Positions 18,281-27,398 of a DNA stretch of 41,931 nucleotides are shown here, piece by piece. A program made the position numbers and the translations under genes. Origin of the DNA: Bacteroidales bacterium (GTDB lineage: Bacteria; Bacteroidota; Bacteroidia; Bacteroidales; Muribaculaceae). Below the pieces are notes generated by a model, which was not told the origin of the DNA, made no database searches, and worked only from the letters and a program-made list of their open reading frames with translations. Within the stretch, counting starts at the first letter, position 1. Each line of letters opens with the position of its first letter. The stretch covers positions 1-41,931 of the forward strand of contig CAAFXO010000006.1 of NCBI GenBank assembly GCA_900766975.1. Reading direction: 5' to 3'.

Positions 18281-18295
18281 TAGTCAGGCTTGTTT

Positions 18296-18403
18296 TTGAC
18301 GTTAGTATCGTTCTTGACGTTATTGACGTTCTTAACGTTCTTGACGTTAGTGACGTTAGTGACGTTAGTGACGTTCTTGGCGTTTTTGACGTTTTTGACG
18401 TTA
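18296..18403. repeat. Nonamer tandem array A, 12 units of NTRACGTTN
   Basis: Twelve contiguous 9-base units run from TTGACGTTA to TTGACGTTA, with variants such as GTGACGTTA, TTAACGTTC and TTGGCGTTT. The core ACGTT is kept in nearly all. Because the period is a multiple of three, frames stay open on both strands (V-K-N or V-L-D type repeats), but no start context or family supports coding. It sits between the rpmB-operon terminator and the nadE promoter. The same unit, in opposite orientation, makes the larger array near 41.4 kb. Confidence 0.9.
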
Positions 18404-18430
18404 GTGGCTGGCTTTATTTTCTTCGGGGAA

Positions 18431-18462
18431 TTTGGCATATTATTCGGATTTTTGTATTTTTG
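18431..18462 (+). promoter_or_regulatory. Promoter of nadE
   Basis: TTTG at 18431-18434 and TATTTTTG at 18455-18462 are 20 bases apart, a full consensus match. It begins 28 bases after the nonamer array ends. Transcription would start near 18469, so the nadE start must be downstream of that. Confidence 0.75.
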
Positions 18463-18539
18463 TATTTAAAGTGCTTTCCTGTTTTTCAGGATGTGCTTTT
18501 GCCCCCTTTTCGGGCGATAGTTTGATTGAAAAGTTTTTT

Positions 18540-20522
18540 ATGATGGAGAAGTTTGGTTTTTTGCGGGTGGCGGCTTGTTCACCTTTGGTACGCGTGGCTG
18601 ATGTCGACTTTAATGTGTCGGAGATCATCAGTCAGGTGGAAGAGTGCGTGCGTCAGGATGTCGCTATCGTTCTCTTCCCGGAGTTGGCTATCACCGGCTA
18701 TACATGCGCCGACCTGTTCGACCAGTCATTATTGATAGATAAAGTGGTGCCGGCATTGCGTCGGATTGCCACGCAGTTTCGCGAATCGCGAATCGCGATC
18801 GTGGTCGGTGCACCGATCAGTCACAACAACCGGCTCTATAACTGCGGCGTCGTATTGCAGCAGGGCGAGATCAAGGGCATCGTGCCTAAGACACATATCC
18901 CCAACTATGGCGAGTTTTATGAGCGCCGCTGGTTTAGCCCCGCCGATGATTCCCTCACCTCAACAGAGTTGCGTTTCATCCCCGCTGAGAGTGAGTCCAA
19001 CCTTTACGCCGGCGGCGAAGGGCATGGTGACACATTCGTCAGCGTGCCGATGAGCCGCGACCTCCTCTTCGATATTGATGGGGTGAAGTTTGGCATCGAA
19101 TTGTGCGAAGATATGTGGGTGCCCAACCCTCCGAGCGGCCGCCTCTGCATGTCGGGAGCCGATGTCATCCTCAACCTCTCCGCCACCAACGAACTGATCG
19201 GCAAACATAAATACCTGATAGAGCTGATACGCAATCAGTCGGCACGCTGCCGTTGCGGCTATGTCTATGCCTCGGCAGGTGTGGGTGAATCCTCCACCGA
19301 CCTGGCATTTGCCGGCAACTGTATCATCGCCGAGAATGGTTCACTACTCGCCGAGAGCGAGCGCTTCGTGATGAATCGCAAGATGGAGATTGCTGACCTC
19401 GACATACAAGTCTTGCGCCACGACCGCACCCACTTCAACACCTTCCGAAGCGATGAAGAACTGAAACCTACCCACACCATCACACTTGCCCGCCGGGGCG
19501 AATACCGGCACACCGGCATCATCGACTATCGTCGAGTCAATGCCCACCCCTTCCTCGACAGCGACCCTGAGAAACTGGCGGAGCGTTGTGACGAGATTTC
19601 CTCGATCCAGGCATGGGGTCTCGCCATCCGTCTACGAGCCATCGGTTGCCGCCATGCCGTGGTGGGCATCTCCGGTGGATTGGACTCCACGTTGGCACTA
19701 CTTGTTACCGCCAAAGCCTTTGACATGCTGGGGCTTAGTCATGAGGGTATCATAGGTGTAACGATGCCCGGTTTCGGTACTACCGACCGCACACATAGCA
19801 ATGCCTCGGCATTAATGCGCCATCTCGAGGTGACCGAATTGGAGATACCTATCGGCAAGGCAGTCGAACAGCACTTCAGCGACATCTGCCATGATGGCAA
19901 GATCCACGATGTGACCTACGAAAACAGTCAGGCACGCGAGCGCACCCAGATCTTGATGGACCTCGCCAACAAATATAACGGCATCGTGATCGGCACCGGC
20001 GACCTCTCCGAACTGGCATTAGGTTGGTGTACCTACAATGGAGATCAAATGTCGATGTATGGTGTCAACGCCTCCATCCCCAAGACCTTGGTGAAATACT
20101 TGGTTAGGGGATATGCCGTCAATGCCACCAACCCCGAACTGCGTCGCGTGCTCGAAGATATCATCGACACGCCGATCAGTCCCGAGCTACTGCCACCCGA
20201 CAGCAACGACAAGATACAGCAGAAGACCGAAGACCTGGTAGGACCCTACGAACTCCACGACTTCTTCATCTACAACGTCTTGAGATATGGTATGGAGCCG
20301 AAGAAAGTGCTTCTCTTGGCGAAGAGAGCATTCGAGGGAGTGTATAACGAAGAGACGATAACCCACTGGTTGTCAACCTTCTACCGAAGATTCTTCAACC
20401 AGCAGTTTAAGCGATCCTGCATGCCCGACGGCATCAAGGCGGGAAGTGTAACCCTCTCACCGCGAGGCGACTGGCGCATGCCGAGCGACGCAGCGTCAAC
20501 ACTCTTCAGGGATGAATTATGA
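18540..20522 (+). CDS. nadE: Glutamine-dependent NAD+ synthase
   Basis: This enzyme amidates nicotinic acid adenine dinucleotide to NAD+, using glutamine as ammonia donor. Counting from the ATG at 18540 the protein has 660 residues. The N-terminal nitrilase-type glutaminase carries the triad E48 (FPELAITGYT), K117 (PKTHIPNYGEF) and C189 (GIELCEDMW). The C-terminal synthetase carries the ATP loop SGGLDST (378-384). The frame is open further upstream to 18432, but that extension overlaps the promoter, so the ATG at 18540 (or the adjacent one at 18543) is chosen. The stop overlaps a short A/T-rich repeat. PncC-type CinA upstream is also in pyridine nucleotide metabolism, on a separate transcript. 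Confidence 0.95.
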   Translation: MMEKFGFLRVAACSPLVRVADVDFNVSEIISQVEECVRQDVAIVLFPELAITGYTCADLFDQSLLIDKVVPALRRIATQFRESRIAIVVGAPISHNNRLYNCGVVLQQGEIKGIVPKTHIPNYGEFYERRWFSPADDSLTSTELRFIPAESESNLYAGGEGHGDTFVSVPMSRDLLFDIDGVKFGIELCEDMWVPNPPSGRLCMSGADVILNLSATNELIGKHKYLIELIRNQSARCRCGYVYASAGVGESSTDLAFAGNCIIAENGSLLAESERFVMNRKMEIADLDIQVLRHDRTHFNTFRSDEELKPTHTITLARRGEYRHTGIIDYRRVNAHPFLDSDPEKLAERCDEISSIQAWGLAIRLRAIGCRHAVVGISGGLDSTLALLVTAKAFDMLGLSHEGIIGVTMPGFGTTDRTHSNASALMRHLEVTELEIPIGKAVEQHFSDICHDGKIHDVTYENSQARERTQILMDLANKYNGIVIGTGDLSELALGWCTYNGDQMSMYGVNASIPKTLVKYLVRGYAVNATNPELRRVLEDIIDTPISPELLPPDSNDKIQQKTEDLVGPYELHDFFIYNVLRYGMEPKKVLLLAKRAFEGVYNEETITHWLSTFYRRFFNQQFKRSCMPDGIKAGSVTLSPRGDWRMPSDAASTLFRDEL

Positions 20523-20556
20523 ATTATGAATTCTGCATAATGCATTATGAATTAAA
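20511..20556. repeat. Short A/T-rich repeat at the nadE end
   Basis: The pattern GAATTATGAATTATGAATT is followed by CATAATGCATTATGAATT, with the palindrome ATAATGCATTAT. It covers the nadE stop and most of the gap to the next gene. No function can be assigned. Confidence 0.55.
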
Positions 20557-20564
20557 AAATAGTG

Positions 20565-21176
20565 ATGAAAAAAAGCGATAATATGGCTGGGGATGATTTG
20601 GGGGCAAAGCGTTATGATGCTGCCGACATGGCTGAGGCAGTGCGAGTGCTGAAAGAGGGGGGTATCCTGCTCTACCCCACCGACACGATCTGGGGAATCG
20701 GTTGCGATGCCACCAACAGAGAAGCCGTGGAACGAATCTACCGACTCAAACAGCGGAGCGATGCCAAGTCGATGCTCGTATTGGTGGGGTCGGAGGGTGA
20801 ACTTCAGCGCACGGTAGAGGAGGTGCCCGAGGCGGCATGGATGCTTATCGAAGCGGCGGTCAACCCGCTGACCATCATCTACGACCGCCCCGTAGGAGTG
20901 GCACCCAACCTCCTTGCTGAAGATGGAAGCCTCGGCATACGAATTACTAACGAACTCTTCAGCCGGACCCTCTGTCAGCGGTTGAAACACCCCTTGGTGT
21001 CGACCTCCGCCAACATCTCGGGAGAGAAATCCCCCGCCACCTTTGCCGATATCGACCCCGCCATCATCGCCGGCGTCGACTATGTGGTGAAATATCGCCA
21101 AGAGGAGAATATGCCCCACAGATCAAGCAATATCATCAAACTTTCCGACTCCGGCGTGGTGAAAATCATCCGATAG
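20565..21176 (+). CDS. L-threonylcarbamoyladenylate synthase (TsaC/Sua5/YciO family)
   Basis: The 203-residue YrdC-fold protein would make threonylcarbamoyl-AMP from threonine, bicarbonate and ATP, the substrate of TsaD. It shows the family lead GGILLYPTDTIWGIGCDA, the nucleotide-binding RLKQRSDAKSM and STSANISGE. The frame opens at a GTG at 20562, but the ATG three bases later is the more likely start. The YciO branch of the family differs in activity from TsaC; sequence alone does not separate them here. The protein lacks the C-terminal Sua5 domain. In Bacteroides relatives this gene is commonly near the ClC channel and fmt genes, as here. Confidence 0.88.
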   Translation: MKKSDNMAGDDLGAKRYDAADMAEAVRVLKEGGILLYPTDTIWGIGCDATNREAVERIYRLKQRSDAKSMLVLVGSEGELQRTVEEVPEAAWMLIEAAVNPLTIIYDRPVGVAPNLLAEDGSLGIRITNELFSRTLCQRLKHPLVSTSANISGEKSPATFADIDPAIIAGVDYVVKYRQEENMPHRSSNIIKLSDSGVVKIIR

Positions 21177-21250
21177 CCACTGAAAACAGCAACAAAAAAA
21201 GGGAAGAAGTGAGGCAAAAAGGTGATTCGAGCATCGAAAAAGGATAAAAC

Positions 21251-21282
21251 TTTGATTGATTCAAAAAAATTACTTAATTTTG
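21251..21282 (+). promoter_or_regulatory. Promoter of the sugar transferase-ClC-fmt-men run
   Basis: TTTG at 21251-21254 and TAATTTTG at 21275-21282 are 20 bases apart, a full match. All genes from here to menE run in the same direction with short gaps, so this may be the main promoter for 9 kb. Confidence 0.78.
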
Positions 21283-21309
21283 TGTTTGCCTATCGGTAAA
21301 GGGTAGATC

Positions 21310-22737
21310 ATGAAAGGAAACAACTTTTCGACAGCAATCCAACGCACCAAGTATGTCACGATAGATTTTATCATGACATCTATCGCTTTTATTCTCTTCG
21401 ATATCTTCCGTTATCGGGTCTTGGATACTGTTGCTGTAAGTTACTCAAGCCTTGCCACCTTCTTATTCAGCGACAAACTAATCATGGAGCAGGTACTGAT
21501 CCCGATCGGTATGCTCTGCATATATTGGTTGTCGGGCTACTACAACCGTCCCCTGATCAAGTCGCGACTAACCGAGTTCTCCACCACCCTGCTTTCGGCA
21601 TGCTTGGGGACGGTCATCATCTTCCTCGCCATCCTGATCAACGACACCACCGGGGTAAAGATCAAAGACTATGAGATTATCATCGTGTTGTGGGGCTTGT
21701 TGGCATTCTTCACCTACATGGGTCGAAGCATCCTGACGGCTCACACCAACTCGCTCTTCCGGAGTCGAAGCATCAAATATACCACACTGATCATCGGCAA
21801 CTCCCCGAATAGCAGGGAAGTATATCGCAAGTTACATGCCGCCTCAACGCTGGTGGCATACGACGTAGCAGGCTTCATCCGCCTCGAGGGTGAAGAGCAG
21901 GTGGAAGATGGCATGCAGGTGTGGGATCGAAAAGATGTGGCGGAGGTATGTCGCGAACATGAAGTCGACCAGATCATCCTGGCGCCCGAGCGACGCGGCG
22001 ACATCGACATCATGAACATTCTGGAAGAACTGTTCCCCCTCTCCATCCCGGTAAAGATTGAGCCGGACACCCTCTCCTTCATCACCGGCAACATAGCCAT
22101 CAACGATATCCTCGGCATCCCCTTCATCGACCTGACTTCACCCCGCATCTCGGAATGTCAGAAGAATATAAAGCGCACATTCGACGTTGCCTTCTCCCTG
22201 GTGATGTTGCTGATACTGAGTCCCTTGTTGGCAGTCATCGCCATCATCGTGAAGAGCACATCACCCGGACCGGTGATCTATCGGCAAGAGCGTATCGGCA
22301 AGGGTCACAAACCCTTCATGATCTACAAATTCCGGTCGATGTGTCGGAATGCCGAAGCCGATGGCCCGCAGCTCTCGAGCGATAACGACCCGCGCATCAC
22401 CCCCATTGGGAGGTTTATGCGCAAATATCGCATTGACGAATTTCCACAATTCTGGAACGTCATCAAGGGGGATATGTCGATGGTGGGACCCCGCCCCGAA
22501 CGAGAATACTTCATCGAACGCATCATAAAGCGGGCCCCCTACTATGGGTTGATTTTCCAGATACGTCCCGGAGTCACCAGCTGGGGAATGGTGAAATATG
22601 GCTATGCATCGACTGTCGACGAGATGGTGGAGCGATCGAGATACGACCTCCTCTACCTCAACAACATGTCGATCTCAACCGACATAAAAATATTGTTACA
22701 CACGATAAGAACTGTAATCAAAGGTGCCGGCGTATAG
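21310..22737 (+). CDS. Polyprenyl-phosphate sugar phosphotransferase (WbaP/WcaJ type)
   Basis: The 475-residue membrane enzyme would transfer a sugar phosphate from a nucleotide sugar to undecaprenyl phosphate, starting capsule, O-antigen or exopolysaccharide synthesis. About five N-terminal membrane segments (to about residue 150) and a Rossmann-like CoA-binding_3 region (about 155-240) come before the catalytic domain at about 280-475. Catalytic motifs are KFRSMCRNAE, RKYRIDEFPQFWNV and SMVGPRPE. No other glycosyltransferase, flippase or polymerase gene is in the window, so this is an orphan priming enzyme whose partners must lie elsewhere. It separates the TsaC-like gene from the ClC gene. 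The sugar specificity is unknown. Confidence 0.92.
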   Translation: MKGNNFSTAIQRTKYVTIDFIMTSIAFILFDIFRYRVLDTVAVSYSSLATFLFSDKLIMEQVLIPIGMLCIYWLSGYYNRPLIKSRLTEFSTTLLSACLGTVIIFLAILINDTTGVKIKDYEIIIVLWGLLAFFTYMGRSILTAHTNSLFRSRSIKYTTLIIGNSPNSREVYRKLHAASTLVAYDVAGFIRLEGEEQVEDGMQVWDRKDVAEVCREHEVDQIILAPERRGDIDIMNILEELFPLSIPVKIEPDTLSFITGNIAINDILGIPFIDLTSPRISECQKNIKRTFDVAFSLVMLLILSPLLAVIAIIVKSTSPGPVIYRQERIGKGHKPFMIYKFRSMCRNAEADGPQLSSDNDPRITPIGRFMRKYRIDEFPQFWNVIKGDMSMVGPRPEREYFIERIIKRAPYYGLIFQIRPGVTSWGMVKYGYASTVDEMVERSRYDLLYLNNMSISTDIKILLHTIRTVIKGAGV

Positions 22738-22776
22738 AGCGCTGACACCTGTTTGCATTTTTTTAAATCAACATCA

Positions 22777-24576
22777 ATGGCATATAAAGAACGGCATAAT
22801 TGGGCTACAGACCTCTGGTTGCGCTTCGTGATCTGGCGTGAGCATCATATCAAAGAGAAGAACTTTGTGTTGATACTTGCGCTGATCGTGGGCATTATAT
22901 GTGGCGTCGCCGCCCAGTTGCTGAAATTTTTGATCCACCTTATCGGGAGCACCCTCACGGGCGGGTTCAACGCCGCGAGTGAGAACTGGCTCTACTTAGT
23001 CTATCCGGTGGTGGGTATCATCCTGACCGTGTTGTTTGTGAAATATGTGGTCAAGGATAACATCTCGCATGGAGTCACCAAGGTGCTTTATGCGATCTCG
23101 CGGCGCAAATCGCGACTGAAGATCAAGAACATGTATGCTTCGCTGATAGCCTCGTCGATGACCATTGGAACGGGAGGATCTGTCGGAGCCGAGGGACCGA
23201 TCGTCTACACCGGAGCTGCAATAGGCTCTAACTTCGGGCAGGCATTCCGGATGTCGCCGAAAGTGCTGATGATCTTGGTGGGATGTGGTGCTGCGGCAGG
23301 TATCGCCAGCATCTTCCGCGCCCCTATCGCCGGTATGCTGTTCACCCTCGAGGTGCTGATGATCGACCTGTCGGGTATGACGGTGATGCCGTTGCTGCTC
23401 TCCTCGATAGCGGGAGCCACCGTGGCATACGTGATGGAGGGATATACCGCCGAGTTCTTCTTCACACAGAGTGAACCATATCTCACAAGCCGAATACCCT
23501 GGACCATCGCTCTCGGTGTGGTGTGCGGACTTATGTCCTACTACTTCACGAAGGTGATGTTCATGATGGAATCCTTCTTCAAGAAGATCAAACAGCAATG
23601 GCTCAAGATCCTGATCGGCGGCAGCATCATCGCCTGCTTGGTGTTCGTGTTCCCTCCTCTCTATGGCGAGGGTTACTCGACGATCACGAGTCTGCTTGAC
23701 GGCGATGTAGAGTCGGTGGTGAACACCTCGCTCTTCTATGTCGACAGGGATAACATTTGGTTTCTCTTGCTCTTCATCTTCGCCATCACGCTGACCAAAG
23801 CCTTTGCGACCTCAGCCACCAATGGTGCCGGGGGTGTGGGTGGAACTTTCGCCCCCTCCCTTTTCGTCGGGGCATTGACAGGGTTCCTCTTTGCGGCGGT
23901 GATCAATCAGTTTGACTTGGGAGTCACCCTCTCGCTGAAAAACTTCACGCTGATGGGTATGGCGGGAGTGATGGCAGGAGTAATGCATGCACCGCTGATG
24001 GCGATCTTCCTCACGGCGGAGATGACTGGAGGTTACGACCTCTTCCTTCCGCTACTGATCGTGTCGACACTCGCCTACTTCACCATACAATGCATCACCC
24101 CCTATAGCATCTACACCATGCGTCTCGCCAAGGCAGGCGACCTGCTGACCCACCAGAAAGATAAAGCCGTGCTGACACTCCTCAAGATCGACAGCGTGAT
24201 CGAAACCGACTTTAAAGTGGTCCACCCCGAGATGTCACTCCGCGAGATGGTGGATGTGATCTCGGTGTCCAACCGCAACCTCTTCCCGGTGACCGATGCC
24301 GAAGGCAACCTCAAGGGTGTAGTACTCCTCGACGATATTCGCAATATTATGTTCCGCACCGACCTCTACCGGAAGATGCATGTTTCGCGATTCATGGCGG
24401 CAGTGCCCGATGTGATCGATGTCAAGATGCCGATGGATAAGGTGATGGAAATCTTCGATAAGACCAACGCCTGGAATCTGCCGGTGGTGAAAGATGGTAA
24501 ATATATCGGCTTCGTCTCCAAGTCGAAGATCTTTAACTCCTACCGGCGCGTGCTGCGGCACTTCACCGATGACTAA
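22777..24576 (+). CDS. ClC-family chloride channel or H+/Cl- antiporter with CBS pair
   Basis: The 599-residue membrane protein has the ClC pore signature GTGGSVGAEGP (131-141), including the gating glutamate E139. A second selectivity motif, GGVGGTFAPSLFVG, lies in the later half. Two CBS domains occupy about 455-599 and probably sense adenine nucleotides. An upstream TTG could add eight residues, but the ATG at 22777 fits better. The gene follows the sugar transferase by 39 bases and precedes fmt by 15. Whether it is a channel or a proton exchanger cannot be settled without aligning the proton glutamate. Confidence 0.93.
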   Translation: MAYKERHNWATDLWLRFVIWREHHIKEKNFVLILALIVGIICGVAAQLLKFLIHLIGSTLTGGFNAASENWLYLVYPVVGIILTVLFVKYVVKDNISHGVTKVLYAISRRKSRLKIKNMYASLIASSMTIGTGGSVGAEGPIVYTGAAIGSNFGQAFRMSPKVLMILVGCGAAAGIASIFRAPIAGMLFTLEVLMIDLSGMTVMPLLLSSIAGATVAYVMEGYTAEFFFTQSEPYLTSRIPWTIALGVVCGLMSYYFTKVMFMMESFFKKIKQQWLKILIGGSIIACLVFVFPPLYGEGYSTITSLLDGDVESVVNTSLFYVDRDNIWFLLLFIFAITLTKAFATSATNGAGGVGGTFAPSLFVGALTGFLFAAVINQFDLGVTLSLKNFTLMGMAGVMAGVMHAPLMAIFLTAEMTGGYDLFLPLLIVSTLAYFTIQCITPYSIYTMRLAKAGDLLTHQKDKAVLTLLKIDSVIETDFKVVHPEMSLREMVDVISVSNRNLFPVTDAEGNLKGVVLLDDIRNIMFRTDLYRKMHVSRFMAAVPDVIDVKMPMDKVMEIFDKTNAWNLPVVKDGKYIGFVSKSKIFNSYRRVLRHFTDD

Positions 24577-24591
24577 CAAAACTCTAAAAAG

Positions 24592-25557
24592 ATGAAAAAA
24601 GAAGACCTCAAGATAGTATTTTTCGGCACTCCCGAATTTGCTGTGGCAAGTTTGGAGAGGCTCGTAAAGAATGGATATAACGTCTCGGCAGTTGTGACGA
24701 TGCCCGACAAGCCTGCGGGACGCGGCCACAAGATGCTGAAGAGCGACGTCAAGCAGTATGCCGAATCGGCAGGGTTGCCGGTGCTCCAGCCGGAGAAATT
24801 GAAGAGTCCCGAATTTGTGGAAGCACTCCGCGCCATCGATGCCGACCTCTTCATCGTCATCGCCTTCCGGATGCTGCCGGAGGTGGTGTGGGGAATGCCT
24901 CGTCTCGGCACGTTCAACCTGCATGGGAGTCTTCTGCCGAAATATCGCGGTGCGGCACCTATCAACCGTGCCATCATGAATGGAGAGACCGAAACAGGTA
25001 TCACCACCTTCTTCCTCAAGCATGAGATAGACACCGGCGATATTATCGCACAGCGATCCACTCCGATAGCCCCCGAAGATAATGTCGGCACGGTCTACGA
25101 CCGCCTTATGATGATGGGTGCCGAGATGGTGGAAGAGACCGTACAGTCGATCATCGATGGGACACTTACCACAATGCCGCAACCGGAGGGTGAATTTATC
25201 GACGCTCCAAAGATCTTCAAAGAGGATTGCGCCATCGACTGGCATCGTCAGGCAGTCGATATCCACAACCAAGTCCGTGGACTCTCCCCCTATCCGGCAG
25301 CCTTCACGACGATCTGCGACAAGACCGGCAAAGAGGCTACCGCCAAGATATTTCAGACAGCCCTCACCGACATTACTGCCGAAGGTAAAGAGCCGGGAGA
25401 GGTGCGCATCGACGGCAAGAGAATGTATGTCGCTTGCAGCGATAAGATGCTCGAGATCACAGCTTTGCAACCGGCAGGCAAGAAGAGGATGGAAACCTCG
25501 GCATATCTCTTGGGCTACGCACCTGTCAAGATGATCCACAACACCCCCGAGGCATGA
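24592..25557 (+). CDS. fmt: Methionyl-tRNA formyltransferase
   Basis: Fmt formylates initiator Met-tRNA using 10-formyltetrahydrofolate. The 321 residues are full length, with FFGTPEFA (10-17), N109 and H111 within FNLHGSLLPKYRGAAPINRA, and D148 in IDTGDI, matching the catalytic Asn/His/Asp. A C-terminal OB-like tRNA-binding domain follows. The last four bases overlap the menD start (ATGA), which implies translational coupling of an initiation gene with a menaquinone gene. Confidence 0.97.
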   Translation: MKKEDLKIVFFGTPEFAVASLERLVKNGYNVSAVVTMPDKPAGRGHKMLKSDVKQYAESAGLPVLQPEKLKSPEFVEALRAIDADLFIVIAFRMLPEVVWGMPRLGTFNLHGSLLPKYRGAAPINRAIMNGETETGITTFFLKHEIDTGDIIAQRSTPIAPEDNVGTVYDRLMMMGAEMVEETVQSIIDGTLTTMPQPEGEFIDAPKIFKEDCAIDWHRQAVDIHNQVRGLSPYPAAFTTICDKTGKEATAKIFQTALTDITAEGKEPGEVRIDGKRMYVACSDKMLEITALQPAGKKRMETSAYLLGYAPVKMIHNTPEA

Positions 25558-27332
25558 AAAAGGGAGAGCAATACAGCAAATTGTCACCTACAGAGAAAGA
25601 GACTCCGACACAAGACACTGCCAACATCAACAGTCGGGAGCTGCTCGACGTGATGATGGCGAAGGGTGTAGAGACTTTGGTGATTTCCCCCGGAAGTCGC
25701 AATACACCGCTGCTGATCGGTGCGGCGGCACGCCGGGAACTGCGCAAGATTATCATCACCGACGAACGCACGGCAGCCTTCACCGCTCTCGGCATCGGGA
25801 TGGTGTCCCAACATCCCGTAGGACTTATCTGCACCTCCGGTACGGCACTCTATAACTATGCTCCGGCTGTGGCTGAGGCATACTATCAGCATGTGCCTCT
25901 GATAGTTATCACCGCCGACCGCCCCGCACAATGGATCGACCAGGATGACTCCCAGACCTTGAGGCAGTTTGGCGCATTACAGAATATTGTAAAGCGCAGT
26001 TATGACATATATGCCGAAATCGGTATGACCACCCCCTGCGCCAATCCGGAATACGAGACGGAACGGGAATGGTATGTCAACCGCATCGCCAATGAAGCCA
26101 TCAATGTCGCCACCTCCGCCCGACCGGGACCGGTGCATATCAATATGCAATTCGCCGAACCCCTCAACGAGACAGTGGCATATCGACCGAAAAAGCCTCG
26201 AATAGTTTCACGTATAGCCACCGACAGATCGGTCAGTCCGGAGGCTTTGAGAGAGATCTCATATCACTTACTGGATCGCCGGATTATGGTAGTCGCCGGG
26301 TTTATGCCCAAAGATCATAGACTGTTATTTGCTCTGAGAGATTTTGCCAAACTCAAGAATGTGACGTTGCTGAGCGAAACCATCTCCAATATCGACATAG
26401 ATGAAGATACATCTATGATAGACTCGATACTGACCCAACTCACCGAAGAAGAACTCCGGGAATTGAGTCCGGATATGGTGATCTCAGTCGGCGGGGCTTT
26501 GGTGTCGCGTATACTCAAAGATTATATCCGACGCAATGACTGTGTGGAGCATTGGTCGCTTGGCGACACCGACATCTCGGTGGATTGCTTCCAACATCTT
26601 CATAAACATATCGATGTGGCTCCGGCGAAATTTTTCGAGCAAGCCAAGGAAGATATCGACAAGATACTCATATTAGGGCAGAAATATAAATTTCCCGACT
26701 ATCGCGAGAAGTGGCAGAAGAGACGTCATGAGATCCGAGCGAAGAATGAGACATGGATCGCTGCAGCACCCTGGTCTGAACTTAAAGCCCTAAATGAAGT
26801 ATATAGGTCTATACCGGCTGATTACAACCTCTTTATGTCGAACGGCACAAGTGTGAGGTATGGTCAGTTGCTGACACATCGGATACCCCATGCCTGCTAC
26901 TGCAATCGAGGTGTGTCGGGCATCGATGGCACCAACGCTACGGCACTCGGTGGGGCTTTGGCATACTCGGGCGAGACACTCCTCATCACGGGAGATATGT
27001 CGTTCGGTTATGCGCCCGACATAATGCGTCTTGCCGGGAAGGATAGCCGACTGCGGATCATTGTGATTAACAATGCCGGAGGTGGCATTTTCCGGTTTAT
27101 CAAGACCACACGCGATCTCGACATCAGAGAGGAATATTTCTGCTGCGATCAGGCGTTGCCGATTGAGGCATTATGCCGCACCTACGGCTGGAACTATCTC
27201 TCGGCGGCGAATGAGCAGGAACTGAGCGAAGCATTGCCGCGACTCTACGAGAAGGGATCCACGCTGTTGGAGATCAAAGTCGACCCGCAAGTCAGCGCCG
27301 ATACGCTCATTCGCTTTATGAAGAAGAATTAG
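25554..27332 (+). CDS. menD: SEPHCHC synthase MenD
   Basis: MenD is a thiamine-diphosphate enzyme that joins 2-oxoglutarate and isochorismate into SEPHCHC, the second step of menaquinone synthesis. The 592 residues include ISPGSRNTPL (44-53), DERTAAF with the cofactor-activating glutamate E71, TSGTALYNYAPA and the C-terminal cofactor region TGDMSFGYAPDI and NNAGGGIFRF. It is slightly longer than the E. coli enzyme (556) because of an N-terminal lead of about 25 residues. It overlaps fmt by four bases. Its substrate comes from MenF at 3595. MenH, the next enzyme in the classical route, is not seen in the window. Confidence 0.96.
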   Translation: MKKGEQYSKLSPTEKETPTQDTANINSRELLDVMMAKGVETLVISPGSRNTPLLIGAAARRELRKIIITDERTAAFTALGIGMVSQHPVGLICTSGTALYNYAPAVAEAYYQHVPLIVITADRPAQWIDQDDSQTLRQFGALQNIVKRSYDIYAEIGMTTPCANPEYETEREWYVNRIANEAINVATSARPGPVHINMQFAEPLNETVAYRPKKPRIVSRIATDRSVSPEALREISYHLLDRRIMVVAGFMPKDHRLLFALRDFAKLKNVTLLSETISNIDIDEDTSMIDSILTQLTEEELRELSPDMVISVGGALVSRILKDYIRRNDCVEHWSLGDTDISVDCFQHLHKHIDVAPAKFFEQAKEDIDKILILGQKYKFPDYREKWQKRRHEIRAKNETWIAAAPWSELKALNEVYRSIPADYNLFMSNGTSVRYGQLLTHRIPHACYCNRGVSGIDGTNATALGGALAYSGETLLITGDMSFGYAPDIMRLAGKDSRLRIIVINNAGGGIFRFIKTTRDLDIREEYFCCDQALPIEALCRTYGWNYLSAANEQELSEALPRLYEKGSTLLEIKVDPQVSADTLIRFMKKN

Positions 27333-27392
27333 GAATTAGGAGATAGGAGATAGGAATTAGGGATTAATAGATAATAGATAATAGATAAAATT
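27333..27392. repeat. Short degenerate tandem repeats between menD and menB
   Basis: Runs of GGAATTAG/GGAGATA and then ATAGATA-type units fill the 66-base gap. They look like small slippage repeats. No promoter consensus is seen. Confidence 0.6.
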
Positions 27393-27398
27393 GATAAT

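Noticed and set aside
18160..18525. Low-complexity frames over array A
   Set aside because: Same reason as for array B; they also overlap the DUF4295 gene and its terminator.
24235..25587. 450-codon open frame antisense to the ClC end and fmt
   Set aside because: It is a shadow of two well-conserved genes; the His-rich product matches no family.
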